DNA of 34,312 nt from CAYQJV01 sp964417925 (lineage in GTDB: Bacteria > Hydrothermota > Tepidihabitantia > B3-TA06 > CAYQJV01). This document shows positions 1 to 7,618 of this stretch, one piece after another. A model generated the notes under the pieces. That model had not been told where the DNA came from, searched no databases, and saw only the letters and a program-made list of their open reading frames with translations. Each line of letters begins with the position of its first letter. The stretch's first letter is position 1. Location of the stretch: contig CAYQJV010000013.1 in assembly GCA_964417925.1 (NCBI GenBank), positions 1 to 34,312 of the forward strand. Direction: 5' to 3'. Both the position numbers and the translations under genes were made by a program.

Positions 1-94
1 GATGTCTTTCAAATACAAGCAAATTCCAAGTTATAGCCTATTAAAATAATTTTCTCCGTAGTAATGCTCTCTTAGTTCAAAATAGTTCATATGC

Positions 95-120
95 TTGACT
101 TTTATTCTCTATGCTATATC
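95..120 (+). promoter_or_regulatory. Possible weak promoter of the MFS transporter gene
   Basis: TTGACT at 95-100 and TATATC at 115-120. The second box is preceded by TG one base upstream, giving an extended -10 (TGCTATATC). The spacer is only 14 bp, so the -35 match may be accidental. The predicted start lies about 17 nt before the ATG, leaving room for the AAAGGA ribosome-binding site. Nothing else is recognisable in bases 1-94. Confidence 0.35.
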
Positions 121-143
121 TTCTTAAGAAAGGAACGAAATAG

Positions 144-1310
144 ATGAAAAAACACAGTTTATTTAAAAAACATCTTCTTATTCTTTATGGAATTGCTGGA
201 GTAGGAATGTTAGGGCATGGGCTGTTCAAACCTATTTTACCCATATTTGCAAGAAGAGTTGGTGCAACCGGTTTACAAGTAGGGGTTTTAACTTCTGGTT
301 TTATGATTGCAAGGGGTATCACCTCCTTTATTACAGGTAAAGTAATTGATAAAAGTGGTAAAAGAAAGATATTTGTAAAGGTTGGATTCTTTGCTATTTT
401 TATTTTAACATTTTTATACTTTTTTGTAAAAAGCTATTATGGACTGCTTTTTCTCAGGTTCTTTCAGGGTGTATGTTCTGGATTGATGTGGCCTGCAGCT
501 CAGATAATGGTGGCTGAGGGAGCAGAAAAAGGTTACCGCACAAGGGCATTGTCCCTATACCAGATTACAGGAAGAATAGGGGTCTTGCTCAGCAGGGTTA
601 TTCTCAGTCTTGTGCTTTTAATTACTGCAAATATTGGATTGAGTGAATTGAATTCCTTTAAGGTTGTTTTTCTTGTTGCTGGTGTAATTTTATTTATGGG
701 ATTTATCCAAGTCTTTGGGGTACCGGACTATGTAAGAAAAACCGAAGAAAAAAGGAAAGGGAAACCTCCCTATCCAATATTCCTTTTAGGGTTTGTTTTT
801 GGTGCAATGATGGCAGTAACTCCCATATCACTGGTTTATCTTAATGAGCATTACAATATCAGTCCTTTAGAGATTGCTATTTTGCTTCTTTTTTTAGATT
901 TTGTAAGTATTCTTGCAATGTATGGTTCCTCTTACTTTACCGATCTTGTGGGTGCGAAAAAATCTCTATGGTTTATTATAATTCCCTGCTTTACTGCTGC
1001 AGTATTTCTTCCATTTGTATCTCTTTTTGTAGGGTTTATTACTCTTTACTTTATTATGAGAATGGCAATAACTTCATTTATGCCGATTTCCCGAGCATAT
1101 GCTTCAAGTATTAATACTGATGTTGGTTCAAATATAGGCACATTAAATATGATGAGTAATCTGGGTTCAGTGGTAGGACCAATGATTGGAGGATTGGTAT
1201 ACGATAGTTTTTCAGGAGGAGCAAAAATAGCAGGATACTCTATAATTGCTTTATTCCTGATTCCAGGGGCAATAATGTTTTTACACTCTTGGCATCGCAA
1301 TCATGCATAA
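144..1310 (+). CDS. Major facilitator superfamily (MFS) transporter
   Basis: Inner-membrane secondary transporter of 388 residues, the usual size for a 12-helix MFS protein. Hydrophobic segments recur from about residue 10 to 382, with a charged central loop near residues 195-210 that separates the two six-helix halves. The loop after the second helix reads GKVIDKSGKRK (about residues 65-75), a recognisable form of the MFS loop 2-3 signature. The start is the ATG preceded by AAAGGA at good spacing. It stands alone: no gene follows on this strand before the gap at 1311. The substrate cannot be read from sequence; drug/metabolite exporters and sugar permeases are both possible. The fold assignment is secure, the role is not. 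Confidence 0.85.
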   Translation: MKKHSLFKKHLLILYGIAGVGMLGHGLFKPILPIFARRVGATGLQVGVLTSGFMIARGITSFITGKVIDKSGKRKIFVKVGFFAIFILTFLYFFVKSYYGLLFLRFFQGVCSGLMWPAAQIMVAEGAEKGYRTRALSLYQITGRIGVLLSRVILSLVLLITANIGLSELNSFKVVFLVAGVILFMGFIQVFGVPDYVRKTEEKRKGKPPYPIFLLGFVFGAMMAVTPISLVYLNEHYNISPLEIAILLLFLDFVSILAMYGSSYFTDLVGAKKSLWFIIIPCFTAAVFLPFVSLFVGFITLYFIMRMAITSFMPISRAYASSINTDVGSNIGTLNMMSNLGSVVGPMIGGLVYDSFSGGAKIAGYSIIALFLIPGAIMFLHSWHRNHA

Positions 1311-1672
1311 AAGAAAGCCTTTTCAAGTCTCTTTTTAAAGAAAAAGGTTCTCAGCTGATATTTCTTACCATCTGCATTATTAAAAATTCTGCTTGGGAAG
1401 AAGGTGCGTTGTTCTATTCAGGAGTGAATAGATTCCAGTGGGCATGAATTTATTTTATTCTTTTCTACGGGTGCAAAAAATTAAATTGCGTGAGCATACA
1501 GGATAGAATAATAAAGGAAAAGACTTCGTCCAGGAGTTTACTTTATTTTAATAATCCCTAAGATAGGGGATAAAATCAACAAAAAGTTGTTTTCGTAGAT
1601 AATGGAGATAAATATTTTTTAAATACAGACTGTATCTCCATGCCTATGAGGAGGAAATTTTGAAAAGTAATA
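1311..1672. other. Intergenic stretch with an orphan ribosome-binding site and small inverted repeats
   Basis: No gene supported. It lies between the stops of two convergent genes. An 8-bp inverted repeat, TGGAGATA (1603-1610) with TATCTCCA (1633-1640), encloses a smaller palindrome ATACAG-A-CTGTAT (1623-1635). Just downstream is a strong Shine-Dalgarno-like GAGGAGGA (1648-1655), five bases before a TTG at 1660. That TTG opens a 61-codon frame which runs antisense into the TPR gene and looks like a shadow of its Lys-rich codons. There is no terminator with a T-run and no tRNA-like fold that I can see. Confidence 0.5.
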
Positions 1673-2719
1673 CTAATACTTCAATCTTTTTTTCACTCTT
1701 GCAGGAATTTTGTCTTCTTTTCCTGCTTTTTTCATCATCTTCACATATTTTCTGTAATATTTCTTTGCTTCTTTTTTTTCTCCTTTCTGCCATAGAGCAT
1801 CACCCATATTTAAATATGCAACCATTCTATCAGGAGAAAGGTTGATGACTGCCTTCAGTATATCTACAGATTCATCACTTCTTAAAGCTTCTGTAAGGAA
1901 AAAAGCCAAGTCGTTAAGAATAACCACATACTCTTTTAACTTCAGGAATTTAGAGAATCCACTTTCATTAAATTCCTTTACTGAATTAAATATGGGTATG
2001 TAAGCATTATCATATATATTAAGCAAAGGTTTAAAAGATTCTTCCATTATTTCAAGAGATTTATAAGGATCCTTCGTTGCCTTGTAAACTCTTAAAGCTT
2101 CATTATGTCCTGCTTTCATAAACTTTACAGCCATCTCATAAAAGTTATAATATCTCTCCGGATATAGAACTTCAGCAAGGGTATTTACAGCTTTCTTAAT
2201 CTCCCCTTCTTCAAGCAGACTATCAACTTTTTTCAATAACTCTACAGAGTAATCTATGAATTTATCCTCTATAAATATAAAATGTATGTTTTTTTTATCC
2301 CATTTATATTTTACAATATATGTAGCTGATGAGAAAGGATACTGAGTTGCAATTGTTATGGTATCTCCTTTTCTTGAAATAAATCCTTTTGCAGAATTAA
2401 ACAACATGGATTCATCATACTTCAAATCACAGTATTTTTTAAAATTACCGCCTTCCTTTCCTATTAGCATCAACTTGATGTTGTCATATTCATCTTCTCC
2501 TTTCAATAGATAAAGGTGGTGCAAAGAAGAAGGAAGATCTTCTTTAAATAACTCTGTAATTTCATACAATTCTATATTAAATGTATCTCCTTTAAGGAAA
2601 ACATTCAATCGTGGCGCCTTAGCAATCCTCTTTTGCTCTGCGAAGTACATTATGTTCTCTTCCATAGAGTCATTTACAGCCAGGATATAGAAGAAAAACA
2701 TAAATATTTCAACCGTCAT
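1673..2719 (-). CDS. Exported protein with C-terminal TPR repeats
   Basis: Unrecognised protein of 348 residues. The first ~15 residues are hydrophobic (FMFFFYILAV) and look like a short signal peptide or anchor. The middle (about 25-200) is a mixed alpha/beta region with no motif I know. From about 255 the sequence is helical, and near 285-325 it matches the TPR consensus (an A-Y-x-N-x-G-x-A-L-W-x-x-G pattern followed by A-x-x-Y-x-x-Y). The end is very Lys-rich. The ATG at 2719 follows GGAG and a consensus promoter, which supports this start over the Met at residue 19. Single-gene transcript. A periplasmic or membrane-attached scaffold is plausible, but no function can be assigned. Confidence 0.7.
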   Translation of the reverse strand: MTVEIFMFFFYILAVNDSMEENIMYFAEQKRIAKAPRLNVFLKGDTFNIELYEITELFKEDLPSSLHHLYLLKGEDEYDNIKLMLIGKEGGNFKKYCDLKYDESMLFNSAKGFISRKGDTITIATQYPFSSATYIVKYKWDKKNIHFIFIEDKFIDYSVELLKKVDSLLEEGEIKKAVNTLAEVLYPERYYNFYEMAVKFMKAGHNEALRVYKATKDPYKSLEIMEESFKPLLNIYDNAYIPIFNSVKEFNESGFSKFLKLKEYVVILNDLAFFLTEALRSDESVDILKAVINLSPDRMVAYLNMGDALWQKGEKKEAKKYYRKYVKMMKKAGKEDKIPARVKKRLKY

Positions 2720-2730
2720 ATTCTCCTTTT

Positions 2731-2759
2731 ATTATAATTAAGATTCAAAAAGATGTCAA
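2731..2759 (-). promoter_or_regulatory. Sigma70-type promoter of the TPR gene
   Basis: On the minus strand: TTGACA (2759-2754), 17-bp spacer, TATAAT (2736-2731), a perfect consensus. The predicted start near 2724 leaves a 5-nt leader before the ATG at 2719. The AAAAGGAG in front of the ATG straddles the predicted start and would be largely missing from the mRNA. Confidence 0.8.
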
Positions 2760-3181
2760 AATAGACTCAAAGACTGTTCACATTATTCTCTGAATTAAAA
2801 ACTTTCCAAGGAATTATCGGAGTATGGTGATAAAAAAACATAAAGGTCATGGGTGATTTTTTTATGATAGAAAATACCAGCAAAGAGATTTTTCGAACAG
2901 CCTTACTCCCTTATAATTTTTCATATAAACTACGAATACTAATCTTACAGCTTTATATTCTTTTTCCAGAAAAAGGAAAAATTTAAAGTATATTCTTATA
3001 TTTTTCCGTATTATGGAATTGATTGATACCCGTTTATTTTTAAGTTTAGTATAATGGAGCACTTAAATGTTAGATGCGAAAAACGATGCAAAAATATTTT
3101 GATTTTATAAGTGATGTATTTATGTGTTGAATATGGCATAAATTTGCTATTTATTTATATAAAAGCCCATAGCCCGCCCTT

Positions 3182-3220
3182 CCGGGTAGGAGAGTGGGGG
3201 GATCTCCTACCCGGTTTTTA
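3182..3220 (+). terminator. Strong intrinsic-terminator hairpin reading rightward
   Basis: Perfect 12-bp stem CCGGGTAGGAGA (3182-3193) with TCTCCTACCCGG (3203-3214), a 9-base G-rich loop, then TTTTTA and further T-rich bases. The T-run makes it a terminator for plus-strand transcripts, yet no plus-strand gene lies upstream. On the minus strand, where it follows dapB by about 55 bp, the stem is not followed by T's, so any action there would be weaker. Confidence 0.7.
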
Positions 3221-3272
3221 TTTTTTAAAATTTCCATTGAGTTTTATGGTTATGTTTTGGTGATGCAATTTA

Positions 3273-4043
3273 TTAGGAAAACCCTATTACATCCTGCATC
3301 GAGTAAAATCCTCTTTCTTTGTTTACGATGAATCTTATTGCTTTTATTACTCCTTTTGCAAATACTCTTCTTCCTCCGGCACGATGAATTAGTTCAATTC
3401 TTTCTCCTTCTCCTGCAAATATTACCATATGTTCTCCTGGAATATCTCCTGCTCTTACCGCAAGGATTCCTATTTCATCTTTTTTCCTTTCCCCAATAAC
3501 TCCTTGTCTTGAGAATACAATTTCTTTTAAATTTCTTTCTTTTTTTATTATTTCTGCTATTTTTAAAGCAGTTCCACTGGGAGCATCCTTTTTCTTTCTA
3601 TGGTGAAGTTCCACTATTTCTGCATCAAACTCTTCTGGTAAAATTTTTGCAGTAAGTTCAACAAGTTTAAACAGAAGATTTACTCCTAAAGACATGTTTG
3701 GAGAGTACACAAGTGCAATTTCTTTTCCAATTTGTTTAAGCTCTTCAATCTGTTCCTTAGTGAATCCTGTTGTTCCAAGTATGTATTTTTTTTTAAGTTC
3801 TTTTATATATCTGGCGTGTTCAATACTTACAGAGGGATGGGTAAATTCTACGATAACATCTGTGTTTTTGAGTTCTTCTAAATCTGAAGTTATTTTTATG
3901 CCTTCTATTGTTTTCCCTATCGCAGGGTGGTTTTCTTTTTCTACAAGTGCTTTTATCTCTATGTCTTTTTCCTCCGCAATGATTTTTCTTATTTCTTTTC
4001 CCATCCTTCCTTCTGCACCTATTATTCCTACTTTAATAATCAT
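3273..4043 (-). CDS. dapB: 4-hydroxy-tetrahydrodipicolinate reductase DapB
   Basis: Reduces the DapA product with NAD(P)H to tetrahydrodipicolinate in the diaminopimelate/lysine pathway; cytoplasmic. At 256 residues it has normal length. The N-terminal Rossmann loop GAEGRMG is at residues 9-15. The catalytic segment (residues 145-158) holds the HH pair (147-148), the lysines after it and DAPSGT. The GTTGF and SPNMSLG motifs typical of DapB are present. Last gene of the operon that starts with the F420-ligase-like gene. Its ATG overlaps the dapA stop (ATGA), indicating translational coupling. A 12-bp hairpin lies about 55 bp beyond its stop. Assignment is firm. Confidence 0.97.
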   Translation of the reverse strand: MIIKVGIIGAEGRMGKEIRKIIAEEKDIEIKALVEKENHPAIGKTIEGIKITSDLEELKNTDVIVEFTHPSVSIEHARYIKELKKKYILGTTGFTKEQIEELKQIGKEIALVYSPNMSLGVNLLFKLVELTAKILPEEFDAEIVELHHRKKKDAPSGTALKIAEIIKKERNLKEIVFSRQGVIGERKKDEIGILAVRAGDIPGEHMVIFAGEGERIELIHRAGGRRVFAKGVIKAIRFIVNKERGFYSMQDVIGFS

Positions 4044-4918
4044 AGTAATCCGTAGTTTTTAAGTTCTCTTTTAATTATTTCTCTTGATCTTTCAGAAACA
4101 GAGACGAGAGGAAGTCTTAGGGGTCCTGCTGGCATTCCAAGCAGATTCATCGCTTCCTTAATGGGAGCTGGATTTGTTTCTATAAATAAAGCTTTCGTTA
4201 AAAAATACATCTTTAAATGAAGTCTTTTAGCCTCTTCCATTTTGCCCTGTTCAAAAAATCTTATCATCTGTTCAACGTCGGCTGGTATTATATTTGCAAT
4301 AACAGAAATTACTCCTTTTCCACCTGCTGAGAGTATAGGAAGGGTTTTGGAGTCATCTCCTGAAAGCACTACGATTCTATCCCCAAGTCTTGCAATTATT
4401 TCTGTTGTTTGGTCTAAATTACCGCTGGCTTCTTTTACTGCAACTACGTTTTTACATTCCTTTACAATTTTTTCAATAGTTTCTGGAGATATATTAACTC
4501 CTGTTCTTCCAGGAACATTGTAGATAATTAAAGGAATGTCAACAGATTTAGCAACTTCTACAAAATGTTTATATAAGCCTTCCTGTGTTGGTTTGTTATA
4601 ATATGGAGTTATTACAAGAGCAGCATCTGCACCAATTTCTTTTGCTTTTTGGGTGGTTTTAATTGTTTTTTCTGTGTTGTTTGTTCCTGTTCCTGCTATT
4701 ACAGGAATTTTCCCTTTTGTCTCTTCAACAGTGATTTTTATTACTTTTTCTTTTTCTTCATCCGTTAAGGCAGGAGATTCTCCTGTGGTTCCACAGGCAA
4801 GCAATCCTGATGAGTTGTGTTCTATAAGAAATCTTATATTTTTCCTTAAACCTTCTTCGTCAATGCTTTTATCTTCTTTAAAAGGAGTTATTAATGCAAC
4901 TATTGAACCTCTGAACAT
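4040..4918 (-). CDS. dapA: 4-hydroxy-tetrahydrodipicolinate synthase DapA
   Basis: Condenses pyruvate with aspartate semialdehyde, the first committed step to diaminopimelate and lysine. 292 residues, the standard TIM-barrel length. The threonine pair of GTTGES is at 44-45. Tyr133 and Arg138 lie in YNVPGRTG. The Schiff-base lysine is Lys162 in VAVKEASG. The ATG at 4918 has a strong AAGGAGG site, although the preceding lipA frame runs 19 bases past it. dapB follows with a 4-base overlap. Close family members include N-acetylneuraminate lyase and KDG aldolases, but the dapB neighbour and the active-site set favour DapA. Confidence 0.96.
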   Translation of the reverse strand: MFRGSIVALITPFKEDKSIDEEGLRKNIRFLIEHNSSGLLACGTTGESPALTDEEKEKVIKITVEETKGKIPVIAGTGTNNTEKTIKTTQKAKEIGADAALVITPYYNKPTQEGLYKHFVEVAKSVDIPLIIYNVPGRTGVNISPETIEKIVKECKNVVAVKEASGNLDQTTEIIARLGDRIVVLSGDDSKTLPILSAGGKGVISVIANIIPADVEQMIRFFEQGKMEEAKRLHLKMYFLTKALFIETNPAPIKEAMNLLGMPAGPLRLPLVSVSERSREIIKRELKNYGLL

Positions 4919-5790
4919 TCAAACCTCCTTTTTAATACTTTTAAATATGCCTCTTTTGCATTATAGGAACTCCTTACGAAAGGACCTGATATTGCGGTTA
5001 TTCCTAAACTTTCTGCAAAATTTTTAAAATACAAGAATTCCTCTGGTGTATAATATTTTTTTACAGTGTAGTGTTTTCTTGTAGGCTGTAAATACTGTCC
5101 TATAGTAACTATATCGACCCCTACGTTTTTCAAATCCTTTATTGTTTTTAAAATTTCTTTTTCATTTTCACCAAGACCCACCATAAAGCCTGATTTTGTT
5201 ATAAATCCTCTTTTTTTAAACTCCTCAAGCACTTGTAAAGAAACTTTATAAGATGCTCGTTTATCCCTTATTAAGGGGGTTAATCTTTCCGTAGTTTCCA
5301 CATTATGTGCTATTACATCAGGTTCTGCCTCAGCTATTTTTTCTATGCTTTCCTTTTTACCTGAAAAATCAGGAATTAAAGGTTCAACCTTTACATTGTT
5401 GTTTTTCTCTTTTATTTTTTTTATGGTTTGCTTAAAGATTTCTGCTCCTCCATCTTTAAGGTCATCCCTGTCAACGGATGTTATTACTACATAAAAAAGG
5501 TTAAGTTTTTTCACAGCTTCTGCAACTCTTTCTGGTTCTTTTTTGTCCACTTTCCCACCTGGATTTCCTGTTTTTACAGCACAGAACTTGCAGTATCGCG
5601 TGCATGTATCACCAAGAATCATTATTGTTGCTTCCTTTTTGGACCAACAATAAGAAAGATTGGGACATTTTGCTTCTCTACACACAGTATGTAATTTAAA
5701 TTCAGCAAGAATTTTATCAACGTAGAGAAACTCCTTTCCAGAAGGAATTTTTATTCTTATCCAAGGTGGTTTTTTTAAAATTTCTTCCAT
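4900..5790 (-). CDS. lipA: Lipoyl synthase LipA
   Basis: Radical SAM enzyme that inserts two sulfurs into protein-bound octanoyl groups to make lipoyl cofactor. 296 residues, normal length. Auxiliary-cluster motif C-x4-C-x5-C at Cys37, Cys42 and Cys48. Radical SAM motif C-x3-C-x2-C at Cys63, Cys67 and Cys70. The C-terminal RSSYNA segment characteristic of LipA is present about 20 residues before the end. It directly follows lipB with a 16-base overlap and runs 19 bases into dapA, so lipB-lipA-dapA are coupled. No clear ribosome-binding site precedes its ATG, as expected for coupled translation. Confidence 0.97.
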   Translation of the reverse strand: MEEILKKPPWIRIKIPSGKEFLYVDKILAEFKLHTVCREAKCPNLSYCWSKKEATIMILGDTCTRYCKFCAVKTGNPGGKVDKKEPERVAEAVKKLNLFYVVITSVDRDDLKDGGAEIFKQTIKKIKEKNNNVKVEPLIPDFSGKKESIEKIAEAEPDVIAHNVETTERLTPLIRDKRASYKVSLQVLEEFKKRGFITKSGFMVGLGENEKEILKTIKDLKNVGVDIVTIGQYLQPTRKHYTVKKYYTPEEFLYFKNFAESLGITAISGPFVRSSYNAKEAYLKVLKRRFECSEVQ

Positions 5791-6446
5791 ATTAGTTCTC
5801 TTTCAAATATTTTTGCGAAACTTTCTGCAATCTTTTTTTTAACTTTTTCAAACTCTATCTTCCTTTCTAAGATTTTTTGCATAGATGTTACTCCCTTATC
5901 CTTTATACCACAGGGTATTATGAAATTAAAATAGGAAAGGTCGGTGTTTACATTTAAAGCAAATCCATGGAAACTTACTCCATTTTTAACGGCTATTCCA
6001 ATAGCACATATCTTTTCATTTCCTATCCACACTCCAGGAAATCTGTCGTTTTTTTCTGCATTGATACCAAATCCTGCGAGGGCATGTATTATACTTTTTT
6101 CAATGTTTTCAACAAATTTTTTTATCTTTGTAAGTCCCTTTATTTTAAAAATGGGATATCCAACAAGCTGACCAGGCCCATGATAGGTTACATCTCCTCC
6201 TCTTTCAATTTTATACACTTTTATTCCTTTCTTCTTTAAGAAATTTTCATCAAATAAAAGATTCTCTCTTTTAGCACTTTTCCCAAAGGTTATTACATGT
6301 TCATGTTCAACAAGAATTAAAGTATCGCATACTTCGCCTTTTACTCTCTTTTCATGAATTTTTTTCTGTAACTCCCATGCTTTTTTATAATCTGTTTTTT
6401 TAATATCTATAACCTCTATTTTTTTGCAAAATTCTTTACTACACAT
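5775..6446 (-). CDS. lipB: Octanoyltransferase LipB
   Basis: Transfers octanoate from acyl-carrier protein to lipoyl domains, providing the substrate of LipA next door. 223 residues. The conserved RGGDVTYHGPGQLVGYPI run spans 82-99. The lysine of the active site is Lys145 (EKICAIG). The thioester-forming cysteine is Cys179 in the IPCGI motif, and FHGFALNVNTDL lies between them. This is the lipoate-protein-ligase B fold, not LplA. The ATG overlaps the preceding gene by 31 bases and has no clear ribosome-binding site; the first ~9 residues may be dispensable. fabD elsewhere in the window belongs to the fatty-acid pathway that supplies octanoyl-ACP. Confidence 0.95.
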   Translation of the reverse strand: MCSKEFCKKIEVIDIKKTDYKKAWELQKKIHEKRVKGEVCDTLILVEHEHVITFGKSAKRENLLFDENFLKKKGIKVYKIERGGDVTYHGPGQLVGYPIFKIKGLTKIKKFVENIEKSIIHALAGFGINAEKNDRFPGVWIGNEKICAIGIAVKNGVSFHGFALNVNTDLSYFNFIIPCGIKDKGVTSMQKILERKIEFEKVKKKIAESFAKIFERELIWKKF

Positions 6447-7096
6447 ATTGGGGTGAGTTGTTTGCCCTGCCCCATGGGATTGTCTCTCATTATATCTTCA
6501 AGTTTTTTTACTGGAACTTTTTTTGTTGATGCAATTACCCATGAGCCTCCAATGTCGTTTATATCCATTACAGCACACTCAGCTCTTAAAATTCTTTTTA
6601 CTCTTTCCACAACTTTTTGAGGTTCTTTTGGGCCTTTAATTACACATTCATTATAAGGGGGAACAGGAGATGTATGTGGAGCGTCTATCATCGCGGTCTG
6701 CTTTCCTGCTATTCTATAAAAGTCTCCTCTTCTTCCAAAAAGTCGTGTTATCCCTCCCAGAACCGCTGCAAATATTATTCTTAAACTACCTACCTCATCA
6801 ATTGCTGCTTGCATACTATATGGATTTCTAAGTCCTATTCCGTACGGAACTTTTCTTACAAATTTCCATAAAATTTTAGCAAGTAATGATGGTTTTATCT
6901 TTTTAACAGGGATTGCTCTCCCCTGAGTAATAGCAAGGGCACTCTCCCCAATAACAACCACATCAGTAGGCTCTATGATACTTTCTGCATATTTTTTGAT
7001 AACTTTAACTATGTCTTCCCCTGGTTTTAAAATATGAGTTTTCACAAGAATTCTTTTTACTCCGTCTTTTTCTTTTTCAATAAATTTCTTTCTCAT
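6416..7096 (-). CDS. F420-0:gamma-glutamyl ligase-like (CofE/F420_ligase fold) protein
   Basis: A 226-residue protein of the F420_ligase family (PF01996 type, CofE-like). Supporting motifs are PGEDIVKVI near residue 25, DVVVIGESALAITQGR about 45-60, and MDINDIGGSWVIAS near residue 180, which match conserved CofE blocks. CofE adds glutamate to the F420 precursor with GTP, but no other F420 gene is visible and many bacteria without F420 have homologues, so the substrate is unknown. I chose the ATG at 7096: an upstream in-frame TTG at 7138 lies inside the -35 box of a perfect promoter. First gene of the operon with lipB-lipA-dapA-dapB, overlapping lipB by 31 bases. An amide-forming role linked to cofactors or amino acids is only inference. 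Confidence 0.7.
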   Translation of the reverse strand: MRKKFIEKEKDGVKRILVKTHILKPGEDIVKVIKKYAESIIEPTDVVVIGESALAITQGRAIPVKKIKPSLLAKILWKFVRKVPYGIGLRNPYSMQAAIDEVGSLRIIFAAVLGGITRLFGRRGDFYRIAGKQTAMIDAPHTSPVPPYNECVIKGPKEPQKVVERVKRILRAECAVMDINDIGGSWVIASTKKVPVKKLEDIMRDNPMGQGKQLTPICVVKNFAKK

Positions 7097-7109
7097 AACA
7101 GACTTAAGA

Positions 7110-7138
7110 ATTATAATTAAAGTGATTTTACATGTCAA
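7110..7138 (-). promoter_or_regulatory. Sigma70-type promoter of the cofE-like/lipBA/dapAB operon
   Basis: Minus strand: TTGACA (7138-7133), 17-bp spacer, TATAAT (7115-7110), a perfect consensus. The predicted start is near 7103, giving about 7 nt before the ATG at 7096 and no ribosome-binding site in the leader. It decides the start codon of the first gene. Confidence 0.8.
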
Positions 7139-7163
7139 ATAAATTATTCCCTAAATAGATTTG

Positions 7164-7192
7164 TTGACTTTCAGTTTTTTTTTGGGTAAAAT
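7164..7192 (+). promoter_or_regulatory. Sigma70-type promoter of the 7211 gene
   Basis: TTGACT (7164-7169), 17-bp spacer, TAAAAT (7187-7192). The predicted start near 7199 gives a leader of about 12 nt that just includes the AGGAGGT ribosome-binding site. It is back to back with the leftward promoter at 7110-7138. Confidence 0.75.
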
Positions 7193-7210
7193 ACAAAAAA
7201 GGAGGTAGAG

Positions 7211-7603
7211 ATGAAGCGTTCTGCAGTACTCTTGATGGTTGTTCTTTTGACGGTTATAGGCACTCACTGTGTTCACGTAACTCAGGCTACTTTTCCTTCA
7301 GACGTGTACATCACTACAGGTGATGGTTTAAAAAATAAAGACTATACTCCTGTAGGAATCGTACTGGTGAGAAAGGCTGCGTTTCCTGTAGTAAGTCTTT
7401 TTACTGCTTTTCCTCCTCTTGTTCCTCAAATAGGTCCTGTACTTGAGGATGCTATAAAGGAGGCTGTTGCAAAGGAGGCAAAGAAGATGGGAGCAGATGC
7501 TGTGATTAACCTTCAGTGGTTTGCAATACCTATGCCTTCGTCTATGATTACACTGTGGACAGAAATTATAATTACAGGGACTGCTGTTAAAATAAAAAAA
7601 TAA
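7211..7603 (+). CDS. Small exported protein, possibly YbjQ-like
   Basis: A 130-residue protein with a classic signal peptide: KR at the N-terminus, then hydrophobic residues 5-17, and a single Cys near residue 20. The Cys context (GTHC) is a poor lipobox, so lipidation is uncertain. The C-terminal half contains EAVAKEAKKMGADAVINLQW followed by a beta-rich end with TGTAVKI. This resembles the YbjQ/heavy-metal-binding fold, where a helix ending in GA-[DN]-AV is diagnostic; that similarity is from memory and moderate. Strong AGGAGGT ribosome-binding site. Followed after 15 bp by a small membrane protein. Probably a periplasmic or membrane-anchored trafficking-type domain. Confidence 0.6.
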   Translation: MKRSAVLLMVVLLTVIGTHCVHVTQATFPSDVYITTGDGLKNKDYTPVGIVLVRKAAFPVVSLFTAFPPLVPQIGPVLEDAIKEAVAKEAKKMGADAVINLQWFAIPMPSSMITLWTEIIITGTAVKIKK

Positions 7604-7618
7604 ACCAAAGGGGGTAAA

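Larger units (their letters stand above)
2720..3272. other. 553-bp intergenic region, AT-rich with one GC-rich hairpin block
   Basis: The left end holds the TPR promoter. The centre (about 2790-3160) is very AT-rich with frequent stops in all frames. A 66-codon minus-strand frame (2862-3062) starts with GTG, lacks a ribosome-binding site and resembles no family. A plus-strand TATAAT sits at 3050-3055 with no properly spaced -35. From about 3165 the base composition changes abruptly to a GC-rich block ending in a perfect hairpin and T-run (3182-3220). A short plus-strand RNA ending there is possible but unproven. Confidence 0.5.

Noticed and set aside
3050..3055. Plus-strand TATAAT as a promoter for the hairpin region
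   Set aside because: The nearest TTGATA (3023-3028) is 21 bp away, too far for a normal sigma70 promoter; reported only as weak support for a small RNA.
2862..3062. 66-codon minus-strand frame in the intergenic region
   Set aside because: GTG start, no ribosome-binding site or promoter in place, no recognisable family, and composition like translated AT-rich spacer.
3694..5694. Several long plus-strand frames (e.g. 3694-4062, 4653-5027, 5428-5694) opposite dapB, dapA and lipA
   Set aside because: Antisense shadows of well-identified genes; rich in Ser/Phe/Ile as expected and without ribosome-binding sites.
7097..7138. N-terminal extension of the F420-ligase-like protein to a TTG at 7138
   Set aside because: The TTG is part of the -35 box of a perfect promoter; the ATG at 7096 is downstream of the predicted start.
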